This document shows positions 1 to 10,901 of a stretch of DNA of 64,000 nt, piece by piece. The position numbers were made by a program, and so were the translations under genes. The stretch comes from Pseudovirgaria hyperparasitica (lineage: Eukaryota > Ascomycota > Dothideomycetes > Acrospermales > Acrospermaceae). How positions within the stretch are numbered: position 1 is the stretch's first letter; each line of letters starts with the position of its first letter. Below the pieces are notes generated by a model. The model saw only the letters and a program-made list of their open reading frames with translations. It did not search any database and was not told the origin of the DNA. Where the stretch lies: contig NW_022985549.1 in assembly GCF_010093815.1 (NCBI RefSeq), positions 1,013,446 to 1,077,445 of the forward strand, given 5' to 3'.

Positions 1-3000
1 ACCTATATAAGAAGTTAAGATAGATAAAATCTAGTTTATTAGAAAAACGCTTATATAAATCTTAGATCGGTAAATATCGGTAAGTATCTAAGACGAAGCG
101 TAGAGAATAACTAAGGTCTTATAAGACTTAGAATAGGGATATAGAGATAGATAATAATCTAGGTCGCTAAGAGTAGCTTCCTAGAGGGAAGGGATAATTA
201 TTAGGACTTAGCCTTAGGTAGAACCTAATCTATATATACCTTAGCTAATAGGGTTAGGAGGTAACGTAAAGGGCGGTAAATAGTTACGTACTAGATAGAT
301 CGGCGTCTCTTTATATATATACTCTTAGATTCCTACCGAAAGGGTTCGGTAGTAATTCGTTCTATAATAGAATATACCCTATTATTCCATCTAACTACAC
401 TACTATCCAATAACCCTATTCTTATAAATTAAATTATAACTTATCCTAAGTATCTCGCTTAGGGGTAAGTTAACTATAAAATCTATAGTAATATCTTTCT
501 ATATAAAGAGGGGGACTAGTAGAGACTATAAGTTCCTATATAGCTTATGCCTAGGTGCCTTTATTCTTTGATAAATCGGATAAGTAGCTATCCATTCTTC
601 GACGTACTTAGGTATATCTTTCTAAAAATAGTACTAACGAATCGAGCTTAGGGTATATATATACCCGAAATATCCTACTAGGTTAGCGTTATAGTATCGG
701 CTAACTATAGTAAATTATATATTATCTATTAGTATATAGTACTTTCTATTATAGTAGAGTAAGCCGTCTATAAAGGTCTACTTATAGTCTACTTTAGTCT
801 ATAATAACCTATCTTACTATATTTTATATAACTTTAAAACTATCGGGTCTATCTTTTATAGATCTATAATTAACTAGGTAAGGTCTACTTAATATATACG
901 CTAGGTACTATCGCCCTCTCTAATAGCGCCGATAAATGGCTCGCTAGAGACTTTAGTACCGTATCTTTAGTCACCGGCTTCGGTCTTATAAATTTAATTA
1001 CTATTATCGGTGTTAGTATCTTACTAATCGTTAGATAACTTATTATCTAACCTCGTCCTTAAGAGTTAGGCCTATAGCTACTCTAGGACCCTATAGCTAC
1101 TATAATCCTAGGCACCTTCTTTATAGTTAGGTCTTCTTAATATTCTATTAGCTAGGTTTATACTTCTAGGTTAATAGTAGATTATAAAGTAGAAATTTAT
1201 AAGCTACTTAGTCTATTAAACCTATCGACGATTTAAAACCGTCGTACTTATAAACTCTATTAAGTTATAGTAATTAGTTAGTAACTTAACATTATATATA
1301 GTACCTTTAAGATAATATCGCCACTACTTAAATGACTCTACTATTACTAGTAGCTCTTAGTTATAAATAATATATCTAGTCTTAATATTAGCTATCTTAC
1401 GTAAGAAGAACGTAACTAGATACTATTAGACCTTTTTAGACTCTATTAGTCTAGGCTAGAAGAGTATACCCAAGATTATAAATCCTAATATATTAGTTTT
1501 AACGTAAATAGGTTTAGTTAGATCGAAGTATACTAGTAATAGAGCGGTTATAAATGCTTCTTTAATCTTCTTAAAGGATATTCTTTCGACCTTAGTTAAT
1601 TTAATAGGTTATAATTTAATATTATACTATTTCTATCTACTATAGACCGTAATAGACGAGTTAGTAGTAGTAGTAGTACGCGTATTAAGTAGTGCGGCTA
1701 AACGGGAGAAGTATTTAATAAATTTTCGGTAGTAGTTAGCGAAGCTAATAAAGACACGTATATCTTAAACGGATTTTAGTTTAGGCTAGTCTATAATAGT
1801 AGTAACTCTATCTCTCTCTATGGTTATACCTTAATTAGTAATAACGAAGCTAAGAAAGTTAATATAGTTCTAATGGAACTCGCATTTAGATAGCTTAATA
1901 TATAGCTTATACTTTTCTAGTCTATCTAGAACTATACGTACGTGCTAGATATACTCCTCCTTATTATCTAAGAAGATAAGGATATTATCTAGGTACACGA
2001 TATATGTTATATTAAGTAGGCCTACTAGCGCGTTATTAATATACGCTTAGAAGGTGCCTAGCGCGTTAGTTAGTCTAAAAGGGACCATAGTATACTTAAA
2101 GTATCTATAACGGGTTCTAAAAGCCGTTTTCTATTCGTCGCCTTCCTTAATATAAAGGCGATAGTAGACGTTATATAGATTAAGCTTAGTAAAGATCTTT
2201 ATACGTTCTAGTCTATTAATAGACTTAGAGATAAGAGGTAGTAGATAACGATTCTTTCGCGTGATATTATTTAGACTATAGTAGTTAATATATAGATAGA
2301 GGCTTCTATCCTTCTTCTTTATAAAGAGAATTAGAGCTCCGGCTAGAGATATACTAGGTCTAATCTATTCTCGCGTAAGGTTCTTTTTAATATATTCTCG
2401 AAGGGCTTATAACTTAGGTTCTAAAAGAGGGTAGATAGGTCTATATAGAGGTTACTAGCCGTCTTCGAGATTAATAGTAAGGTCGGTAGATTAGTATTAA
2501 GGTAGTTTAGAGAAATCAATTGCTAACACGATATATTAGTATATTTTATACTAATATAGTAGGTTTTTGTCTACTTTAATACTAAGCTTACTATTTTATA
2601 TAAGTAAGAGTATATAGATAGTAGAGATTGTCTTCTTATAATCTTTCTAGAATTATTCGTCGTCGATAAGCTATACTAGTTTCTATTAAGGGGGGTTTAT
2701 ACGCTAGCTAGCTATCTTCTTAAGGAAGTCTAGTTTTAGGTTATATTTCTTAAGCTATAGTATACCTAGGATTATATTAAAGGGACTATCTACCACGATA
2801 AAGGTTAAGTAGTAGAGTTTCTATTTCCCTCCGCTATCCTAGATACCGTATTTAATAGTATAGATACCGTATAACTTAATAGAACCGTCGATACTATAGA
2901 ATATAGTATCTATTAGAGCTTAGATATTAGCGTTAAGTTCTCGTGCTTATTAGATTAATATAACGTTAGTAGCCGATCTACTATTAAGTATTATAGTCTA

Positions 3001-4280
3001 ATATTATCTATAAGGGACCTCGATAGGTCTAGCCTATAGTTTAATATATTATTTAGCGGATTACCTCTCTATTATAGTCGCGTCTATAAGTCGCGAGGGT
3101 TTCTCATAGGCTATTAGTTTTTTATATTCTATACTAGGTAGTTAGGCGCGATGTATCCTAGCTACTAGCACTTATAGTATATAACTAGTTAGTTAGTTAT
3201 ATTAGCACTCGGTAGCTTCCCTAAACGGTACTTAGATACTATATAGCCTATTCTACTATAGGTATAGTAAGTAACTTTAGGTCATTTATACGAGTCGGTA
3301 CTTATATCTTAATATATTAATTAATAGAGAGATCCACGATATAATCCGTATAGTTTTAAATTTAAGGTATAGTAGTAGCCTTATAACGTCCCGTGAGATC
3401 TATTACTAAATTGGTTTTAGTTAGATAATTTTACGTTAGATTAGATCATTAGAGATAGTTATATACTAGCGCGGCGTTAATTATTTATTATATACTAGTA
3501 TCGCTCCGCGAGGTTTATAAGAGCTTAGAGGTCTATAGAGATTATTATTATAAGATTAAGACGGTCCTTTATATTTAGAGCAAGAGACCGTTTAAAGTTG
3601 TTATACTATTAAATTATATAATCTTCTTCGGCTTCTCTCTAGAGGGGCCGAAGGTATTTAAGAAGTTATAATAGTAACTAATTATCTTATTATCGAGTCT
3701 TAAAGATATAGCCCTAGGCCTAGTCGCGTTATTTAGCCCTATCGCTAAAATATTAGAGGAGAAATTCGGTAAACATATCCTAGTTATAGATATCCTTAGA
3801 ATATTCGATTTAGTATACTATCTAACATTCTAAAGGCGTCGGGTTAAGGTAGTTCTAGGCGAATCTAATTTTATTACTATCGTTCGTGAATAGATAGAAG
3901 AATCAGCTATATTAGTAAGCCTATATATAGAAACTCTTTCTACTTTTACTATTAAAGTAAGGTGGTTTCTTAGATTAGGGTAATTAGGATAGTAGTAGAC
4001 TAGGATAGATTATTTTAGTTAGTATAGGTCTATATAAATATAGATTAGTTATTACTAGAACTAAAGCGTGTAATATAGCTTTAAGTCTCGTAGTACGTCC
4101 TTAAGCTTCATTAAGTTTACGTAGTTATTACTTAAGTTAAATCTATTATTACCTCTCTTCGTATAGTCTAGTATATATATTATTATAAGGTATAGTTAAC
4201 GTTAGGTAATTCTAACGGATTAACTTATTAACGTTAATAAGGTCTAGTCTTATATTAAGGTTAGGTCTAGTATAGTTCGA
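1..4280 (-). mobile_element. RIP-degraded Ty3/Gypsy LTR retrotransposon (left end outside window)
   Basis: No long open frame survives on either strand, but the minus strand still reads as a Gypsy polyprotein when stops are ignored. Reverse transcriptase is at about 1960-2340, with remnants of the fingers (KKKD), TKL-LYN, PFRLTNA and the YLDN/ILIF catalytic region. Integrase is at about 420-660, with YQRIKAPRHK followed by KDIT-DFIVNLPLSE. Their order (IN at low coordinates, RT higher) fixes the coding strand, so any gag/protease remnant should lie at about 2600-4200, although I could not read it. The block is very rich in TA and nearly devoid of CA and TG, while CG is retained. That is the expected product of saturated RIP acting on CpA of both strands. 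The element is dead. Family and orientation are well supported; exact ends are not. Confidence 0.85.
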
Positions 4281-4338
4281 ACTAGACTAAGTGTAAGAAG
4301 GCGGGCTCCACGCACTAACCAACTACACTAAAAGGACC
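4263..4338 (-). other. tRNA-like sequence (probably decayed)
   Basis: The minus strand gives a 76-base stretch beginning GGTCCTT and ending CTAGACC. It has an A-box-like TAGTGTAGTTGG and a B-box-like GTTCGAACT at tRNA-like spacing. The terminal GGTC/GACC can pair, but the anticodon arm does not fold well. It sits exactly where CA/TG depletion ends. It could be a RIP-damaged tRNA gene, a tRNA-derived SINE end, or a chance match. Confidence 0.35.
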
Positions 4339-4735
4339 GAATCTTGAAGCTACTACTTCAAGGGTAGAGCACACTACTTATATACGACTACTACACACAT
4401 ATATAATTAACTAGCAGGCCACGTGCTCCTTACGTGCCTAATATTATCCCCCTTTTTAAAGGCGCGTGTCCTTACGTGTTATGGGCATACTACCTTACGA
4501 AAGATAAACTAAACTAGCCGTAACGGGCCTAGTATAAACCATATATACATATAACTAATACTCGTAATACCGCCTCTAGTACTAGACACGCTAACTTACC
4601 GTAGTAACGTTACTACTATATTATCCGTTATATATATAAAGTACACGTAACGTGGCTAGCTAAACGGAATCGTACGAAATTCAATAACGGTTAACTAGAC
4701 CGAGAGTTAAACCCGTGACCCTATAGTAGCTTTAA
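4339..4735. other. Spacer between the two retroelement remnants
   Basis: CA and TG return to moderate frequency here. A perfect 7-bp inverted repeat (CTTGAAG, 6-base loop, CTTCAAG) lies at 4343-4362. Bases 4690-4720 read on the minus strand like the T-arm half of a tRNA (GGTCACGGGTTTAACTC). No coding frame was found. The stretch may be LTR-derived or tRNA-derived. Confidence 0.4.
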
Positions 4736-5623
4736 GATTATCACCTGCAGATCGCACCTGATGATAGATGGAAGACAGCCTTCCGCCTCCCATGGGGTGT
4801 ATTTGAATTTAACGTCCTTCCATTCGGACTTAAGAACGCACCCGGAGAATTCCAACGATACATGGAAAACGTACTCTCGCCTGTAATTGGAGAGTCAGTC
4901 ACTGTCCACATCGACGACATACTAGTCCACGCCACCACTATGCGGAAATGCGCCGCCCTTGAAAGCAAGGTTCGACAGATCCTCCGTGACCATCAGATCC
5001 TGGTCAACGATGAAAAATCCACCCCTACTAGCTTGGAAGTAGACTATTGTGGTTTCCATTACAGACATGGAACGTGCACACCAATTGGCAAAACCGAGGC
5101 AATCGCGAGCTGGCCAACGCCCACCAATCAAACCTCCCTCCGGACGTTTTTGGGCCAGACGCTTATGTTCAGGGATAACATACCTAGGTACGCGCACATA
5201 GCGCAGCCGTTGTACAGCTCAACAGGAAAAAGTTGGAGATGGACTGCTCAACAAAACCGGGCCTTCCTGGAGCTAAAGAACGCCATGACCCACATTGTCT
5301 CAACAAACAGACACCGACCGAATGAAGACATGACACTTGTCACAGACGCTTCGCTTTTTGCCATCGGCGCTATCGCCTACCAGGATGGACGCGTCATAGC
5401 GGTCTGGTCACGCGCACTAAATCCCGCGGAACGCAACTACTCCGCCAATGAACGGGAACTACTCGCAGTAGTAGACGCGCTAGTCACTTGGCAATACATA
5501 TTTGAAACCTGCCCGACCATTCATGTGAAAACGGACAACATGATCAACGCCCACGAAATTAATCCCTCATCCAGGAACAGAAGGATCAACAGATGGATCC
5601 TAGATACTAGTGTCTGCAGATGA
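4736..5623 (+). pseudogene. Ty3/Gypsy RT-RNase H fragment, not RIP-mutated
   Basis: An open frame runs from about 4736 to a stop at 5623; the first in-frame ATG is at 4862, inside the RT domain. It encodes the RT palm (WKTAFR, LPFGLKNAPG, catalytic HIDDILVH), the connection region, and an RNase H domain with a D-E-D set of acidic residues (TDAS, NERELL, KTDN). It stops just after the RNRRINRWILD region, so integrase and everything upstream of the RT palm are missing. The first codons abut unrelated sequence with a stop at 4733-4735. CA and TG are normal, unlike the neighbouring element. It is a truncated fragment of a different, possibly younger or single-copy, element, or a captured fragment. 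Confidence 0.85.
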
Positions 5624-7080
5624 AGACCATGCACGCCACGCTTCATACCAGCCAGCAGAAATTCTACCGTGAAAAGGATGTCATCTCCACGGCTCAATAC
5701 GTTATAGACTCGTGAAGTTCTTGAAATCGTGAATTCATGAGCGAACTTACACTTGTTCCCATATCGACCAACCGTAGTCAATTCATTGGATGACGGATGC
5801 AGAATTTGGCCACAGCCTACTGCTAGGTGTCCGGAAGACTTGATCCATTCTCCACCCGTTGCCGGAGCCTCCGGAACACCACACCAGTATCCAGCCACCA
5901 AAATATGCCTGTACAATGTCGGAATTCGTATCCTCGTTTGTACTACGACATGCCTGAGATTGAGCACTCCTCGATATAGACGTTATTGAGCTTGTTGGAT
6001 GACAGAGGGCTGATCCGTCGATGAGAGACATAGAGTTCTGATTTTCGAATTCTATCCCATATACCAGTTTTCAATGCTTGGAGAGTTCGTCAATTGCTCC
6101 CTTGAATCCTGCCAATGACGGTTATTCGTAACCACTTTGGTCTCTTGCTCCTGATTTCTTGCTAAAAAAGAATCACCGAGCCAAGAGGTGTAGAACTTCC
6201 CGTTCCAATCATGTGGATGTCCGCTCAACCGCGCAACGGTCAAGATAGAGGGCGTTTCGATGATGCTCACTAGGTGCTTCTTCAAATGCCTCAATCTCCT
6301 TTGATCTCTTGCCGCCGGACCGCTCTCGCTGAAATTTAGTCGACCAACCAGCCCAACCAACGCCTAGAAGTTTCCCAGCATTGCGTTGATGCAGATTCAT
6401 TCAATACTCACCTGTCCTGTACCTTGACGACTAAAGTGTACACAGGCTTCATGCGAAACAGGTAACAACGTTCGAATTCCAAAGTGGCCAGCTTGGGATC
6501 CTCTGCGAATACGAGACGCAGGTACCCCTGCAAGCCCACCGGGAACAGCAGCGCACTGTTTGTCTCAGAGGACCCAGCCTCGACCCACCGGCCGATGGCG
6601 CAGGCTACGGCAGACTGGCGAATATGACGCTTGGATAAGATTTCCCAAAATGGATGCCCAATCAATATGCACCCCCGAGCACAAAGTATCAGGAAGGCTC
6701 CAGAAGAGCAACGATGGTGGGACCCAGAGCCTTTAGACTTCCATGATCTACAGGTACCATCATATTTTCCACGCTTCTATGCGGTGGTAGCTTCGCCACG
6801 TGCACTAGCATAGGCAAATATATTGAGATTCTTGGTTCTTTCTGGCTGCTCATGAGCAGGGATGAAGTCACTGATCACTTGCCGCAGTTCCTCGAAGCTA
6901 TCGATAATCTCATCCATTTTTGAGATGTGGTATAGGGATCCACATACCAGGTTCAGATGGTACGGTAGCTTGACTCTGGAGAAACCCCCAGGTGTACAAA
7001 TAGAGATGTATCCCAGCTCTCACATCATGCTTCTGCACTCAACTCATCAGACACATTCGCTAATCTATACCTCCTCTTAA
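5624..7080 (-). other. Unidentified region with minus-strand coding-like pieces
   Basis: Several minus-strand stretches look coding but could not be joined into one gene. About 7000-6795 reads LPYHLNLVCGSLYHISKMDE and ends at an in-frame stop. 6665-6408 is an open frame ending at a good GTGAGT donor (6411-6406). 6360-6052 and about 5967-5640 are further frames (GYWCGVPEAPATGG). I do not recognise the product. In-frame stops and frame changes suggest a decayed multi-exon gene next to the transposon remnants, but an intact gene with several introns is not excluded. Confidence 0.3.
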
Positions 7081-7112
7081 TACCAATTTCATACACTCGT
7101 TCATCAATCAAG

Positions 7113-7841
7113 ATGCAGTACTCTTTCTTCCTCTTCGCTGTTGGCGCTGCCGCTACCGCTGTGAATACTACCCTCAGCGCCGCTGCCCCAGCCTCCTCTA
7201 CCTCTGCCTGCGATGCCGTCTACAACGCCTGCATCCAGCGCTCCCTCCCAAGCCCCAACTTTGCTGTCTGCAACTCCGAGCGTGCCGCTTGCGAATCTGG
7301 TGCCGGTGTGTCGACCTCTATCCCAGGTGGCTGCAACCCAGCGCACGACCCCAAGTGCACTCCTACGCCAGCACCTCCAGCACCAACTGGCAACTTGACC
7401 GCGAAGTGCGACGAGGTGTACAACGCCTGCATCCAGCGCTCCCTCCCAAGCCCCAACTTCGCCGTCTGCAACTCTGAGCGTGCTGCCTGCGAGGGTGGTG
7501 CTGACACCGTCGTTACCACCGTCGTCACCGCTTTCACCACTGTGTGCCCAACCCCGACTACTATGACCTACAACGGTAAAACCTACACCGTTACTGCGTC
7601 CACGACTCTTACTATCACCAACTGCCCTTGCACTATCACCCACCCAGCTGGTCAGCCCGCACCAACCCCGCCTGCTGGCAAGCCAGCCCCTGCACCACCA
7701 GCTGGTACTCCTGCCAGCCATGCCGGTACTGCCACCAAGCCTGCTGGAACTCCTTCAGTGCCGTTCTTCACTGGTGCTGCTGCCCACCCGACTGCCGGTG
7801 CCATGGGTCTTGTTGCCCTCGGTGTTGCCGCTCTTTTGTAA
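7113..7841 (+). CDS. Secreted GPI-anchored protein with duplicated cysteine module
   Basis: A single-exon gene of 242 aa. Residues 1-17 are a signal peptide. The mature part carries two nearly identical 29-residue modules at residues 33-61 and 99-127. Each has four cysteines (CDxVYNAC...VCNSERAAC) and they differ at one residue. They are joined by a Pro/Thr linker with two more cysteines. A Thr/Val-rich stretch (TVVTTVVTAFTTVCP) typical of fungal cell-wall proteins follows, then a Pro/Ala/Gly repeat (PAGxPAP) and a C-terminal hydrophobic tail suited to GPI attachment. A surface or wall protein is inferred; no enzymatic domain is seen. Codon choice is strongly C-ending, suggesting high expression. 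Confidence 0.85.
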   Translation: MQYSFFLFAVGAAATAVNTTLSAAAPASSTSACDAVYNACIQRSLPSPNFAVCNSERAACESGAGVSTSIPGGCNPAHDPKCTPTPAPPAPTGNLTAKCDEVYNACIQRSLPSPNFAVCNSERAACEGGADTVVTTVVTAFTTVCPTPTTMTYNGKTYTVTASTTLTITNCPCTITHPAGQPAPTPPAGKPAPAPPAGTPASHAGTATKPAGTPSVPFFTGAAAHPTAGAMGLVALGVAALL

Positions 7842-8668
7842 ACAAGAGCGCAGTAATTTGAGATGGTAATTTGACGATGATTTATTGAAAGGGGAGAATA
7901 GACGTTGGTAATGCTGAGGAGATTTTGTACTATGCAGTGTCAGAAACGACGGTAGAATGGGGAGAAATGAAAAGACGAGTTACATCGCGATATGACCCTG
8001 CTCACTGCCAATCGTCAAAACGAAATGGCGCACACCATTGATGTGTTCACAACCCATGAATCTTCACAGCCTAATGCCTGATCTAGTTTGTTATCATTTC
8101 AAAACTCTGGCATGGCATTGATTGGATGCAATTTTAGGGCTGCTGTCATTAGCCCATCTGTATTCACGCTCAGAGTATATTTGCTGTGATGAGTGAATTT
8201 CGACTATGCTGAGGAATATGATGTAATACGGCTGTCCACGGCTGTTTGCCGAGACCTCGCCGCGAGTCTTCTTGGATAAGATCAGGAGCCTGATTCCGAA
8301 TACGTCCGATGAATCTTTCCAGACTAGGTGATGAGTATAGTTTCTAATAAGATGCAAATCAAGATTGGCTTCGGAAGCTCGGAAGCAGATACACTGTTTA
8401 ATATCTCTTTGTGCCAGATGGTAGAGTAATTTTGCGCCTCTCGTGTGGTTCGACAATATAGCCGCAGTCACAGGTCCAGCCCTTATTCGTTGGTCGGATC
8501 CATGAAGGGTGTTGCATATGGACAATTCTGCCTGATCCGTACATGTGCCGGGCTCTTATTATTTTCATCTTCGAGTTCACGAAAATTGCCAGCATACTGA
8601 AGGTTATTGGTGGCAAACCTGTTCTTCCTGAGTCGCATTTCCGTCTGGTCTGTGCGCCCTTCTGTCGA
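7842..8668. other. Gene-free stretch downstream of the GPI protein
   Basis: It contains the 3' region of the upstream gene. A minus-strand open frame at 8525-8094 has no recognisable family. It could include decayed C-terminal parts of the HET relic that follows, but I cannot show this. Confidence 0.4.
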
Positions 8669-8866
8669 TTAGATGGGCCAATGTGTGCTTGTTTGCGTGT
8701 CTTGAAATGTGATCTCTTCGTCGTTTTGTGTATCCCACAAGATCGCGTATCGAGGAATACCGTTTCCGAAGAACTTTCGAATACGTAGAATCTCTACATC
8801 GATAGGCCGCACTAAAAGATACGATATACCGGGTATGAAGGTTGCGCTGAGTGCGTTTAGGCTCAT
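8669..8866 (-). pseudogene. HET-domain (heterokaryon incompatibility) N-terminal relic
   Basis: The minus strand encodes a recognisable start of a fungal HET domain: RPIDVEILRIRKFFG, then IPRYAIL, then DEEITFQD, matching the family pattern of a first strand, a PxYAILSHTWG motif and a (D/E)EVTFQD segment. The diagnostic SHTWG is changed to WDTQN, and the frame stops shortly after FQD. None of the later HET motifs could be found downstream. Intact HET proteins trigger cell death on fusion of incompatible hyphae; this copy is broken. The assignment rests on about 50 residues. Confidence 0.6.
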
Positions 8867-9045
8867 ATTACTAATATCTCACCCTTGTGGTGGCTATACT
8901 AACTGGCGTATACATACGATATTTCTTGGCAAGTCTCCACTGAGTCAACGAAAGTCGACAAGCAGCGACATATATGAACGAACAGACAAATGCGATCTAG
9001 TAGTCTCAATTACACATACCGAGAATACTATAGGCTTGATTCTAT

Positions 9046-9795
9046 TTATTTCGCCTTTTGCTTCCCACGCATGATCCTTCGTCGCTGCTTCATCATATGT
9101 GTATATAGTATGTATGCGCCTAAAGCTCTAAGATCAGTACAACCTCACATTATCCAAGAGCAAGACGACTTACCGGGGATATAGATTACTAGTACTGCCC
9201 AAAGCGCGAATTCCAGCTTCTGATCAATCTTTTTCGCGGCGCCTCTCCTGATCACCTCGTATATACACCAGCACTCGCTTGTAATTCCGAGAGGGTATAG
9301 AATGAAGAAGGTGTTGTATCTCAACCACGTCAAGGCACCCGGAATGCTCCCAACGAGGTTGAATACGAAGTACGAATACCTTATGACTTCAGTCACAGAC
9401 CACGCAACCAGCATGGATGGATAAGTAGGACTTTGTGCGGTTGCTGACGGGAATGTATACGCGATGCCCCATACAAGAAGAAGTCTTGACGCGACTTGCA
9501 TTAGGGTCGTGAAGAGAGGTGCTCGAACGAGTCCTGTTTTCTATCAGTCCAGGTTCCTTTCGCTCTTTGTTCATGACCAGCTCTGAAGCTTGACAGAGTA
9601 CCTACCGACTAGACTGTGCACAACCTCCAGTAATGCCCCAGTCTGTACCAGTCGCACATATTCATCGAGCTCAGGGAAGACCTTGTCGGGACCAGCGGAG
9701 ATGGCTATTGTTGCGGTGCGTGCGAGGACCACGGTCCAAAGACCGGCGGAGACGAAATTGTACAGAATCAGGTAGGATTTCGTGATGGAGGCCAT
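9046..9795 (-). CDS. PHS1: Very-long-chain (3R)-3-hydroxyacyl-CoA dehydratase (PHS1/HACD/PTPLA family)
   Basis: Three exons: 9795-9606, 9533-9174 and 9119-9046, giving 207 aa, near the usual fungal length. Donors are GTAGGT and GTAAGT and both junctions split a Gly codon. The enzyme dehydrates 3-hydroxyacyl-CoA in the ER elongase cycle that makes very-long-chain fatty acids for sphingolipids. Evidence is a multi-pass membrane profile, the family segment LEVVHSLVGLVRAPLFTT, and the conserved YxxLYPLGxxxE block (RYNTFFILYPLGITSE) holding the catalytic Tyr and Glu. The C-terminus (YTHMMKQRRRIMRGKQKAK) is basic and resembles an ER-retention tail. It appears intact. Confidence 0.93.
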
Positions 9796-10130
9796 TATGG
9801 GATGTCTAGAAGCCAGACTGAGGCAAGAGAAACCTGATATATATTGTTGGGAGAATGTGAAGCTACAGGGGATGTCTGGCTAGCTTCTAGTAGCGCGGGT
9901 AGGGGTATTCGAGGGGCTTGGCATTATCGTATCAATACCTAGGTATATGCATAAGTGTTCTCTTCTACACCAATCGCCAACAGCTCCAACCAATTGACCT
10001 TGAGTGGACTATGACTCAACTTTAGTGAAACTGACGGCCTACATCGTGGAAAAAATTACATGCGATCGATGCTGTACGACGTCCAAAAATAGTTATCAAT
10101 AAACCGCTTAATCATTCGACACGTATAATA
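9796..10130. other. Intergenic stretch, PHS1 upstream region
   Basis: Between the PHS1 start and the 3' end of the next minus-strand gene. I see no gene or clear element here. Confidence 0.5.
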
Positions 10131-10901
10131 TCATCTTCCACCATGCGTCCATTCGTCATAAGTGTCATACCCTATTTTCAGCAAGTTAGAGTCGTCCCAG
10201 TAAGCAGGCACGTTCCTGCCAACGGGGCTCATCATTGCGCGTTCCAACCATCGTGCAAACTTCCTCTCGACACTCCCCGTTACATAAGCCTTCTTAACAG
10301 CTCTGACATTCGCGAACAGTTTCAGAACTGTGTAGTCACAGCTAGCATACTGAGCCTCCCAGACCTCGATGCATAATTCATCCATACCTGTAAATGCTTT
10401 TGTTACCTTTTCCTCGTCGAAGCGCGGCTCTATGTCCAAACGAAGGCAAATCCACCATCGACCAATCTTATCAGCTGCTGCCTTTTGGTATATGGGCCGG
10501 GACGGATCGAGGAGGTAGGGGCATTGTGTGAGGAGAGATTGGTGCGCTCCAAAGACGTGATTCGTGTATAAGATGTCGGTGGCCTCGTCACGGGCTTGTT
10601 TGCATGTCGCAAGTATGTTTGGATGAATATCAAGGCCAGGGAGGACATATGAGGATCGCCAACCGCGAGCGCGCTCCCGTCGATCGTCTTCGAGACGCTG
10701 GTGGGTGGTCGTGAGCAGATAAAAGTATATCTTATTGCGTAGCTCTGCGGGTAAAGTAAATAGTGGTGATCGGGTTTGATCAGCTAGGTGATAGACTTTG
10801 ACAGAAGAGGCTATCGGAGTTGAGAATGAATAAAACGGATGTGCCGGTCTACGGAGAGGCCAACCCGAGCTGGTCACAGTCTGGGTCATCGTAGCAGCCA
10901 T
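10131..10901 (-). CDS. DUF7730/F-box-like fungal protein of unknown function
   Basis: A single-exon gene of 256 aa. It has the common fungal arrangement of an F-box-like helix (SPLFTLPAELRNKIYFYLL, about residues 46-64) followed by the LATCKQARDEATDILYTNHVF motif (about 97-117). Large families of such proteins (DUF7730, 2EXR and related) occur in Pezizomycotina. Their role is unknown, although the helix suggests protein-protein contact. No signal peptide or membrane segment is seen. The frame is intact. Confidence 0.75.
   Translation of the reverse strand: MAATMTQTVTSSGWPLRRPAHPFYSFSTPIASSVKVYHLADQTRSPLFTLPAELRNKIYFYLLTTTHQRLEDDRRERARGWRSSYVLPGLDIHPNILATCKQARDEATDILYTNHVFGAHQSLLTQCPYLLDPSRPIYQKAAADKIGRWWICLRLDIEPRFDEEKVTKAFTGMDELCIEVWEAQYASCDYTVLKLFANVRAVKKAYVTGSVERKFARWLERAMMSPVGRNVPAYWDDSNLLKIGYDTYDEWTHGGR

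Noticed and set aside
7104-7721. Long minus-strand open frame opposite the GPI-anchored protein gene
   Set aside because: Antisense shadow of a strongly C-ending, repeat-rich coding sequence; Trp/Arg/Gly-rich composition and no family match.
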